From assembly GCA_022478985.1 (NCBI GenBank), contig JAKSZP010005279.1:248001-312000 (forward strand): a DNA stretch of 64,000 nt, written 5' to 3'. The notes below the pieces were generated by a model that was not told where the DNA came from, did no database searches, and saw nothing but the letters and a program-made list of their open reading frames with translations. Shown piece by piece: positions 56,200 through 64,000 of this stretch. The stretch comes from Massospora cicadina. Its lineage: Eukaryota > Entomophthoromycota > Entomophthoromycetes > Entomophthorales > Entomophthoraceae. Each line of letters opens with the position of its first letter. Position 1 is the first letter of the stretch. Position numbers and translations under genes: made by a program.

Positions 56200-57760
56200 A
56201 CTTTAGGGTTACCATACACAATTGCTTTAATTGATGTCAACTTACCTATTATTATTGATATTGTTTTATAATTACTATTTAACTAAATTAGGGTTAAAGC
56301 CTAATATTACTGCTATAATTTATCTATAGATGTTCTATTGGGCATAATTTTATAATCATAAATACTGTTGGGATTTTACCCTTTTAAGTTTAAGCCTTAT
56401 ACTGGGTTAAATCTTGACAATTCCCTTAAGGCCAAGTCTTGAGGTAATAGGCTAAAAGCCTATTAGGTTTAATTAATGATTTACCAAAGGATAAGGAATA
56501 CTTTGGTGATATAGACCCTATTAGGACAATGTCTTATCCATTCTGTGATGAAATCATTTTTATCTGATCCTACAAGGTGCATTGTAGAAACCTTGCTATA
56601 ATATTACTATATTTAGTATTATGCCTTCAATACCAATTCATATATAATATCTCTAATTAAATATCAGCATATTAGCTTATATTTAGACCTATTATCAATG
56701 ATCCTAAAATAGTGTCCCTATTATTCAAATAAACATATATGATTACTCGCAACTTATAATCTTATTTTTATTTATTTTCATAATATATGAGAGCCACTTA
56801 AGGCTTTTTGTCCCTGAAGTAACTAGACCATGTCCAAGGGGCCTTGACGTTGGGACCCAAGTCTAGACTATCTGCCGGAGAATGCAAATAAGGACATCTG
56901 ATCTGAGTATATCTCCCTTAATTGGATTAACCCAAATTGAGGCCAACCCTTCATTTAGACTAATATATCTAATAATATATAAAGATATTGATAGTCACAT
57001 ATACCATATTAATAATATTCATTGCCTCCATATAATCCAGCTTAAGAGCTATACAATCTTGAGAAAGCAAACCCTTTTCCAAGTAATCATCTTATATTTT
57101 TAAGCACTAAGCAGTTTCCATTAATAAGGCAGTGTTTATGACCTAAAAAACTCTGAATAAATTTCCCTGTTAGTGCCCCACTGGACAATGAGATAGAATA
57201 TAATGTACATGCCAGATAGTTAGTCATCCTGATATTAGGCCTGGTATTGTATTCAGTGTTTAACTCATTTACCCACCTCACTAACCACTCACGCCACATA
57301 TTATGCTTTATCACCTATTGGCCTTCTAGTAAAAAAATAATAGAAACCACTTAACTGTGTTACCATTATTTTATCTCAGTCTAGCCTTCCACAATGAATC
57401 ATGATCTATTCCAACTCTATGTCTGGAAAGAGTCATCGCTTCCTTTATTCCTGAAATTCCTTCAACTCTCACACTTAGTATCTAACTATCACTCATCAAT
57501 ATCCTGATTTTACATATGGTACTTTAAATAAAAACTAACATTTTTCTTAAATAAATACTTCTTACAACCAATATCTTTATTACAAACTCCAATCTTTAGG
57601 ATGGAAAAAATATTTTGCCACAAGAATTGCTAAGAACCTCTGAAACTTGGAATATTAAGTTTCACCAAGTTGTCCTTCCTGGCACATCTAAGTAGCCAAC
57701 CAATGAATCATATATCCTTATATTTGATGCAATAGAGCGCAAAAATGAGAAATGTTATGA
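56200..57760. mobile_element. Probable insertion in F2 gag, unidentified
   Basis: Comparison with F1 shows about 1.56 kb of extra sequence here. The minus-strand frame 57087-57314 and the plus-strand frame 56882-57103 have no recognised function. A plus-strand LSIDVLLGIIL reading at about 56.32 kb faintly resembles a protease end. No target duplication or LTR ends could be fixed. Confidence 0.35.
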
Positions 57761-57813
57761 CAGCTAAATAATAGGCCAACGCTCAATCTGCCTATGAAAT
57801 GTGCGTTCAAGAG

Positions 57814-57930
57814 GGACCTCCCAGGCCTGCTGTCCCCAAAGGCAAGAGGGTCCTGAAGAACTCATAGGCCCATAGGGCCCCTAAAGGTTTATAGGCACCT
57901 CCAGGACCCCCTGGAGATTCTTCAAGTATA
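57814..57930 (+). other. Decayed collagen-like tract in F2 gag
   Basis: Begins GGACCTCCC (GPP) and, in shifting frames, gives GKRGPEE-like and then APKGL-APPGPPGDSS. Several Gly codons are changed to Ala and one stop is present. Its position after the NRPTLNLP segment matches the tracts of F0 (31648) and F1 (39937). It appears to be the longest of the three, about 13 triplets. Confidence 0.65.
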
Positions 57931-59319
57931 GTGCCAATCTGTAACAAGGACCTTAAATACTGAATTTTTAAGCCTAGAATGTCAATTGAGGGGAATGGAT
58001 TGTGGATATAAATGGACGTTAAGTAAGAACTATATTGGCAGTGGTCTAACCTTGAATGCCCTCTCTGATAAAGTGGCTACATACAGCAAGCGTATTCAGA
58101 TATGGCCTCTTTAAAGCAAGCCCTAATATACTCTTGACGCCAAGATCAATTGACTTACTTTATGACTCCAGGATTTATTGATCTGCAAAAAATATTGCAG
58201 AAACTCGCCAACATGAATAGAAAAATAACAAATATACCAGGCTATCAGTTCTAAAGCTGAAACTCATATGTGAATGATTTAAGTCAGAATCTGCAAGAAA
58301 ATCTTACTTTTTTATGAATATTAGGAAAATCAATACCACATGGCTGACCCAATTGAAACGGAGCCATCAGAAACAGGGAGACCCTAGAACCCCACCAAAC
58401 AAGATCTATCTGAGACTGCTAGTAATTTAAAGCCTTATGAAGGAGAAGTATGTCTTAGTATGGATAGCATAAATACCTTCCTCTTTGTATATTAAGGAAT
58501 ATTAAGATAGCCACAATAAGCAGAAGGTCAAATACATACATACATGTCTTGACAGCATTGCCCAAGAAATAATAATGTTTTACTTCAAGGAATGCACTTC
58601 TTGAGATCAAGTAAAGGCTGTCCTTATAAAGAATTTGGCAGCAATTTGATCCTGCCCTTTTGAAAGCAAGACTTTATGCGCATTTAATCGAAAATAGTAG
58701 AATCTTTTATAGATTTTTTAATCACATTTAATATGAGGTCCAGGCCTTAGCCTCTTGGAACCAGGTTACCCTGGAAAATTTAATAGCTGCGAAAGTATCT
58801 GCTTCTCCTTCAACCATACCTTTTTTCTTCGCTTCTAAGGAACCAAGAAGCTCCTTATATCAATCCTCAGTTAGATGGGGATACTATGGGACTTCCCAAA
58901 CCAGAGACACGTCACACCTTATTTAGTAAAGGGCCATGACCTCATATCTATGCCTTTGAGTGAAAAATGAGGTCTCAGCCCAAACATGATCCCTGTTACT
59001 ATTTAGGGGTTTCAATCATCAGAAGAGTAAATTTCTGGAAGAAGTCATATGAGGCGATGAAGAGGCATCAGCTTAGGGCGCGAGGCTTCCTATGGTGACA
59101 TATATACACTCAACAACTTATGACAGATCCTTTGACACCTGTTCATTTCTTTGTTTCTGCTCTAGATGGAAATGACATCCCCAATACTCTCATTAGAAAA
59201 AAAATTGATAATTTATCTTAATCTGTCTTAGGTAAACCCATATATTCTCAAAAATACTAGGAGTCCAATGCTATTAATAGATCATCACTTTGACCTGATG
59301 TTATTTGGGTAGAGGTAGT

Positions 59320-59800
59320 TACCCACAAGGTAAAAGTCCAAGCTATTGTTGACACTGGTTTCCTCATTAATGTCATCTCCTCTCTACTAATAAAGTGACT
59401 CAAGGTCGTTCCCGAAATGTAATAATACTTTAGAGTACAGAACTGTCAGACCCTCATGCTCCAGATCCCTTAGAAGTAAATAAGGCGGGTTGACATTAGG
59501 ACAAATATACCACGACGAGTTTTTAGCCTGTGCTTGGGTTTAAACCTGTGTCAATCAAAACCCAACCCAGAGTGGAGCAGGAACTACCCCGCTATGCTAC
59601 CACTCCTCTACCAGATCCCTTAGAGCTTACTCATTTTTACCCATCTTATTGAGGCCCTTAGTAGTGTCAGCCCCAACAATTGTCTTAAATAATTATAATT
59701 ATAATGTACTTATTGACACATAATCCCTGGTCAAATCTAACACCAAGATTAGTCATAATGATTTATATTTCTTTATACTGGGGTATTATGTTCTAACATC
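59320..59800 (+). pseudogene. Protease of F2, split by a SINE
   Basis: KVQAIVDTGFLINVISSLLI at about 59331-59390 holds an intact DTG triad. The reading DPHAPDPLR stops at the SINE (59475-59610) and continues after it with DPLRAYSFLPIL, then VSAPTIVLNNYNYNVLIDT, matching the F1 protease (DPSALVPLRAYSLLPI, DLLIST). Stops and shifts exist on both sides of the SINE. Confidence 0.8.
59475..59610 (-). mobile_element. tRNA-derived SINE, 136 bp, 14-bp TSD
   Basis: Flanked by CCAGATCCCTTAGA at 59461-59474 and 59611-59624. On the minus strand it begins TAGAGGAGTGGTAGCATAG; TAGCATAGCGGG matches the polymerase III A-box consensus TRGCNNAGYNGG at every position, and GGGTTTTGATTG about 35 bases later resembles a B box with one extra T. 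The body continues to CTTATTTACT. No A tail is present. It is different in sequence from the SINE-like unit at 1011/9318. Confidence 0.82.
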
Positions 59801-60190
59801 AGGCATAACCGGTCTATTAAAAAAAGTTTAAACCATGAAATTGCCTGGTGGAAAATCTCAAGTCCATTGAGCATCTAGTTTATTGATCAATGTGGAAAAG
59901 ACTAAGTTACTTCCATACACCGTCAATGCCCTTGAAGGGATTTTTATTTTCCTTGTCAATAAAGCCATCATCTCCCTTAAGCTTAATTTTTGGTGGATAT
60001 GGGGATAAAAGTCACTATACCATCAGCTCATCTATTGAAAATTATATGAACTCAATTCATCAATACATGATCACTGACTTGCCCTGGAATACTTGACCCT
60101 GCATACTGTGGGCCTACTATCATATTGGTGTCCAATCCTACTAATCAACCCTTGACTGTGACGTATCATCACCAGATAGCCTATTTTCAC
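59801..60190 (+). pseudogene. Protease-RT linker of F2
   Basis: The frame 59890-60096 is open for 68 codons but not recognisable as a domain. Its position between protease and the insertion point of element E corresponds to the linker of F1 and F0. No catalytic motif is visible. Confidence 0.45.
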
Positions 60191-61034
60191 TGTCATAGTT
60201 AAATGACATGATAGTGGGGACCAACCCCCAAGGATAAGGCTGGGCGACAGGAGGCCCAGAAGGTGAAGCTTAAGGCCCTCCCTGACCTCAGGCACACAGT
60301 AGACCAACGCTGGGTACAAGCCAAATATTCCCAGGTTGGTACTAGTGAGGTTCAAAATTCTCAGCCCCTTGTATCAGCTCAGGCATTAAAATGGATGAGT
60401 TATTCAATTAATGTGGATGGTTCTATTTGGGTAGTCAAGGAGCAAGGTTTTGAAACCTGTTCCATTTATGAAATCACACATTTGGGTCAGATCCAACTTC
60501 ATTCAATTACTAGAGTGAAGACAGTTTTGGTGTATTCTACCAATATGGATGATATTGTTTGCCTATTAGTGAATTGGTGCTTGGCCCACTTCAGCAAACC
60601 CCAAATTACCCTGATGTTGTTTAAATTTGTTTTTTGTGACCAACATTCCTTGTTGGTCAACTTCTCTCAATAAATTTTCCCCAATTTACCATTTTTATTA
60701 AAATGATATTTTGAATGATCCTGTGCACAGACCCCATTGAGGAGGTCTCACACTACATTAAACATCCATTTTAACTATGATGAGCTTATCCCCTAGTACA
60801 CCATTGGTTCGCCCAGGTACCCTCCAACCTGGGACGTTTACCCCTTCTCTCCTTGTGCACCATGTGTCTTTTGGTTGGTTATTTATCGCACTCCTTTGCT
60901 TTAGTTATTATTGCTCCAGCACACTCTGCTGGGCTCTAGTAGCTTTGGTGTTAACAGCCAGTTTCCTTGCGTTGGCTCTGTTCACCGTGCACCACCACGC
61001 TGGAAACAGGAGAGTTATAGACACTCTCCTTACA
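60191..61034 (+). repeat. 5' LTR of element E
   Basis: Homologous to the solo LTR 41462-42355 from its first bases (TGTCAT) to its last (GAGAGTTATAGACACTCTCC, then TTACA). It carries the hairpin 60638-60658, an AATAAA at about 60669-60674 and a 136-codon open frame (60263-60673). The following bases CTAGTCAACCAATCACTT do not start with TGG, so the priming mechanism may differ from that of elements A, B, C and F0. Confidence 0.9.
60638..60658 (+). other. Conserved hairpin in the LTR of element E
   Basis: GACCAACA, loop TTCCT, TGTTGGTC: the same 21 bases as at 41908-41928. The 3' arm TGTTGGTCAAC is also kept in the minus-strand solo LTR near 54040-54050. AATAAA follows 11 bases later. Confidence 0.7.
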
Positions 61035-61600
61035 CTAGTCAACCAATCACTTAAATTTATGTGCATGAACTTTTTCTGTGTGGGAATTTTCCAAAGTGTA
61101 AACAGTGGGTGCTGGCTGTGGGCCTTGGCTGTGGTCAGCTGCACCACTGTTTCCTCTTTTTCCTGAAGGTTGGTGCAACTCGGCGTTATTATGGTTGCCT
61201 CCAACTGGAAAGTGCCCACCCTTTGTGCTCATACCTGGTGGATACAGACACTTTGAGATCCAAAAGTTGTGATTCCTCAACTTTCCACCGAAATTGCCAA
61301 ATTTAATTTAGATAAATGAGTTTTACTTTGGCAGCACATTCAGACGATGCTGGTGGAATTGGCACAGATGGGCCTGGGGGTGTTGGCCTTGGATAACATT
61401 GGGCATTCCATTAAAGTTAGGGGAATAGGGTCATTTGCGTCTAAAAACGCGTTTTATGACGAAAAACTTATATAAACCTCTGAGCCGTTTATTAACTTTT
61501 ATGGCTTGGATGAGAACCCTATTCCGGTATATCAAATAACCCCTGAGAACCCTCGTTTGTCCCATACCATTATCCGTGGCACTCAGGAAGTGGAGAAAGA
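61035..61600 (+). pseudogene. gag region of element E, short and decayed
   Basis: Only about 0.8 kb separates the LTR from the protease active site, less than a usual gag. Readable parts include MLVELAQMGLGVLALDNIGH and INFYGLDENPIPVYQI at 61.34-61.55 kb. No capsid signature or zinc knuckle was seen. The gag may be partly deleted or of an unusually small type. Confidence 0.5.
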
Positions 61601-62079
61601 ACTTCGTTTTTAAATATGATAAAGTATATGCACCCACAAAAGGCATGATGGGGTATGTGGCCTCAGTAGTAAGAGTGGCCAACTATCCCTCCCCCTTCTA
61701 TGATTACAAAACATACCCTGATGGTGTGCTAGAGCCAGAGGAAGACTTTTCAGGTGAAGTGTTGGCGTTTTCTGCATTAAATAAAGATCATTTGGGGTAT
61801 TTTCTACTGACTGCTATTCTGTCCTCCCCTTTTTGGAAATTCAGCACCACTATTCTAGTGGATACTGGCACCACTGAAAACTTTATGGACCAGAGCTTAG
61901 CCGACTACCTTGGGCTGAGTTACTTGCCAGGTGGTATGGTTAGGGGAGGGGCGTCCCTAGATATTCCCACTCTGAAGTTCATTGGGACAGTGTACTATCA
62001 GGTTGGCAAATACCACTTGTCCAATCACTTCCAAGATATCAAAAACCTCTTGTACCCTATCATTTTGGGTGTGGAGTAG
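61576..62079 (+). pseudogene. Aspartic protease of element E
   Basis: A 167-codon frame. STTILVDTGTTENFMDQSLA holds the active-site DTG at residues 96-98 (61861-61869), and YPIILGVE ends the domain. The frame ends at a TAG where related proteins have Trp (TGG to TAG), and continues in the same frame as CWKFDVRTNLKENTLSL. The frame start is internal. The enzyme would process the polyprotein; the triad is intact. Confidence 0.88.
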
Positions 62080-62106
62080 TGTTGGAAGTTTGACGTTAGA
62101 ACCAAC

Positions 62107-63060
62107 TTGAAAGAAAATACCCTCTCCCTAACATTAAAGAATGGTCGCACACTAGTTGTTCCTTTATCTGAGGCTGATGCTCAGGGCGACTTGCCCCACT
62201 TGCCCCACCTTCACACCCTTAGCCTTGACTCTATGCTGAAGCCCACTGTGGTGGTTCCCCTACCTTCTTGTTTGGAGGGTTTGATATCATCCTTTGATGC
62301 AGCTTCAACTGATGCACTACTTGATCATTCCAAGTATGACTGTGACTTTAAACTCAATGTGGATCTGGTGCGTATTTCTTCTCCCATTTACCCTTTGACC
62401 ATCTGGGAGGAAAGGGAGCTAGATGTATGGGTGAAGGAGCATTTAACCAAAGGTGCGATTTTTCAGCGTACCTTCCCTGTATGCTCCACACTTCTCTTCG
62501 TTGAGAAGTCTGATGGTACTCTACGCTTTTGAATAGACTATGGGAACCTCAAAAAACTTTACTGTACCAGACCTCCATCCCATCCGTTTGGATTCACAGA
62601 TTTCACGCTATGTGGAGAAGGCGAAGGTCTTCTTCAAGATGGATTGCCTCAATGCGTTCAATCATATTTGGATTAAAAAGGGACAAGAGTGGTTAACTGC
62701 ATTCTGTACCAGATAAGGGATATTCCAGTTTTGGGTCATGCCCTTTGGGCTTAAGTATGCCCCTGCTATTTTTCAACGCCGCATTGATGAAGCGTTGGGG
62801 ACTTGTTAGGGGTATGTGCGGTTGCCTACATGGACGACATTCTGGTGCTTTCCCCTGACCATGAGTGTCATGCAGTACACCTTTGGAAAGTGGTGGAGAG
62901 GTTAAGAGCATCCCGCCTCACTCTAAAGATCAGAAAGTATGAAATTCCAAGTCACAGGTCACTTTTCTGGGCAATGTAGTGTTTGACCAAGGACAAATGA
63001 TAACTCCAGACAAGGAGAAGGTGATCCTTGAGTGGCCTACCCCCAATTCAGTAAGAGAAT
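62107..63060 (+). pseudogene. Reverse transcriptase of element E
   Basis: The frame 62107-62532 covers the linker and RT start (YPLTIWEERELDVWVKEHL, KGAIFQRTFPVCSTLLFVEK). After a TGA at its end IDYGNLKK follows, then KVFFKMDCLNAFNHIWIKKG with a catalytic Asp, FWVMPFGLKYAPAIFQRRID, and AVAYMDDILVLSPDH with the YMDD box (about 62822-62840). Two or three frameshifts separate these. It would synthesise cDNA in virus-like particles. Confidence 0.88.
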
Positions 63061-63062
63061 GA

Positions 63063-64000
63063 GGAGTTTTTTTTTGGGAACTGTGTACGTTCCTCAAGAA
63101 GTTCACACCCAATCTTTCTGATGTGGCAGCGCCCTTGTATAAGGCTAGTGGTGCAAAGGTGCTTCAGTGGTCCCCCATTTTGGAAGATTATTTCCAAGAT
63201 GTGAAGTGCGCCCTGTTGTCCACGTCCATCCTTTACCATGTCGACTCTTCCAAAGAGTTCATTGTGTCTACTGATGCCTCCAACTTTGCCATAGCAGCTG
63301 CCTTGTTACAAGTAGGCGAAGATGGGATAGAGCATCCGGTGGTATATTTTTCTAGGAAGATGTCCCTGCCTGAATTTAATTACGCCGTTTACAACAAGGA
63401 GTTACTAGCAGTGGTGGAGGCGCTGATTTATTGGCGTCACCACTTGCATGGCTCTACCCAACCATTCCGTGTACATACAGATCAACTTGCCTTGCTGTAC
63501 TACCGCTCCCCTCATGTCCTAACCCCATGGCAGACCCGTTGGCATGAGACCCTTGCCCAATTTGCATTTTCTTATGAATTCACCAAGGGCAAGGATAATG
63601 GTTTGGCGGATGCTTTAAGCTGCAATCCTGATTTAGCTCCTGATCTAAAGGAGGTAGAGGTCCACAACACACAGGTGATGAATCTTCCAAACAAATTTGT
63701 GTCTCTACTTCCCTCTCCCCCGGCCAACGGACCAGCGCTTGCACCTCTGGAAAATGCAGAGGAAAACAGTATGTTCAGAAAGGTAGAACTTTTCTCAGCC
63801 GCTACAGCTGAATATACTATGGTACTTGCTAAGAGCGCTTTAAAACAGGAGGACTTATACAGGGGTTATCACTTAAAGGATGAGATGATGTGGTTTAAGG
63901 GGCTCCTATGGATTCCTGCTGGACCACTGCGCCTGGAAATCATCAGGGACCATCATGATGGAATCACCATTGTCATCCTGGGAAAGCAAAGACTGTGGAG
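63063..64000 (+). pseudogene. RT end, RNase H and integrase start of element E (open to window end)
   Basis: One frame is open from 63063 to the edge. ELCTFLKKFTPNLSDVAAPL is the RT thumb. FIVSTDASNFAIAAALLQVG, NKELLAVVEALIYWRHHLHG and VHTDQLALLYY carry the RNase H acidic residues, and DNGLADALSCNP ends it. LRLEIIRDHHDGIT starts the integrase zinc domain; the following GHPGKAKTVE is visible only after adding one base near 63975, so a one-base deletion shifts the frame there. The upstream boundary is an in-frame TGA at 63060-63062. Confidence 0.9.

Larger units (their letters stand above)
55386..59300 (+). pseudogene. gag of element F2
   Basis: The start aligns with F1 gag (TVEALLYKTL, then HPDFT). 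ELVTQLTRQQQIYETNIEIF at 56089-56170 is Gln-rich and coiled-coil-like, matching the F1 stretch before its collagen tract. The homology is then interrupted between about 56.2 and 57.76 kb and resumes with NRPTLNLP before the Gly-X-Y tract. Capsid-like fragments follow to 59.3 kb. Stops are frequent. Confidence 0.55.
54931..60190 (+). mobile_element. Ty3/gypsy-like element F2 (5' part), degenerate
   Basis: A third member of the F family. An LTR-like region (about 54931-55385) precedes gag (55.4-59.3 kb, interrupted by about 1.6 kb of unidentified sequence), then the protease (59320-59800, with a SINE inside) and the protease-RT linker, which is cut by element E at 60191. RT and later domains would lie beyond the right edge of the window. 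Homology to F1 is clear at the LTR, at gag start, at the collagen-like tract and at the protease. Confidence 0.7.
60191..64000 (+). mobile_element. Ty3/gypsy retrotransposon E, 5' part, runs off the window
   Basis: Starts with LTR TGTCATAG at 60191 (LTR to 61034), followed by gag remnants, protease with DTG, RT with YMDD, RNase H and the start of the integrase zinc domain at 63950-64000. It has the highest coding integrity in the window, with a 312-codon frame still open at the end. The preceding bases TTCAC (60186-60190) should be the target duplication. Protease and linker resemble those of element E1 (ILGV--, then VR--LK-N-L), so both belong to one lineage. Confidence 0.9.

Noticed and set aside
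1..64000. CRISPR arrays, bacterial operons, phage genes, rRNA or intact tRNA genes.
   Set aside because: No regularly spaced short repeats, no ribosome-binding-site-led operons and no complete RNA gene were seen; all recognisable coding sequence is eukaryotic retroelement.

Overview
The window is eukaryotic heterochromatin-like DNA. It is most likely fungal and probably from a basidiomycete with a large, transposon-swollen genome, but that placement is an inference from the retroelement clades and cannot be proven here. I found no intact host gene, no intact RNA gene, no CRISPR array and nothing bacterial. Almost every base that can be assigned belongs to decayed retrotransposons inserted into one another. 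All coding regions are broken by stops and frameshifts, many of which are transitions at G:C pairs.

Layout, outermost to innermost. (1) 1-1010: AT-rich, nothing recognised. (2) 1011-9582: a tRNA-headed SINE-like repeat split by a minus-strand chromodomain-bearing Ty3/gypsy element (1039-9312, LTRs about 1.49 kb). That element carries its own 835-bp solo LTR (5787-6621). (3) 10.9-30.4 kb: an old plus-strand Ty3/gypsy element (element A) split by a minus-strand Ty3/gypsy element (element B, 13398-29160, LTRs about 1.14 kb). B is in turn split by a plus-strand Ty3/gypsy element (element C, 18229-24165, LTRs about 0.5 kb, TSD ATGCG) and by an 870-bp solo LTR (16775-17644, TSD CACTC) that holds a 75-bp tandem repeat. 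(4) 30.8-49.9 kb: a plus-strand element (F0) broken by a LINE (33230-38495, 16-bp TSD), by a second member of its own family (F1, 38663-46181) and by a 5'-truncated minus-strand LINE (46560-49058, 13-bp TSD). F1 itself is split by a solo LTR (41462-42355, TSD ACACC) lying exactly in its protease active site. (5) 49.9-54.9 kb: AT-rich DNA with two tiny TSD-flanked insertions of the same 18-mer, an unresolved GC-richer stretch and a minus-strand solo LTR (53796-54500, TSD TGATT). (6) 54.9-60.19 kb: a third member of the F family (F2), with a SINE (59475-59610, 14-bp TSD) in its protease. (7) 60191 to the window end: a plus-strand Ty3/gypsy element (element E), truncated by the window edge, with gag/protease/RT/RNase H and the start of integrase.

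The most unusual observation is a collagen-like Gly-X-Y tract at the same position in the gag region of all three F-family copies (31648-31695, 39937-40007 and 57814-57930), following a predicted coiled-coil segment. Four elements (A, B, C, F0) carry the same primer-binding core TGGTGCTCA, so they probably shared one tRNA primer. Boundaries with target-site duplications were worked out by hand alignment of the repeats; percent identities are estimates.
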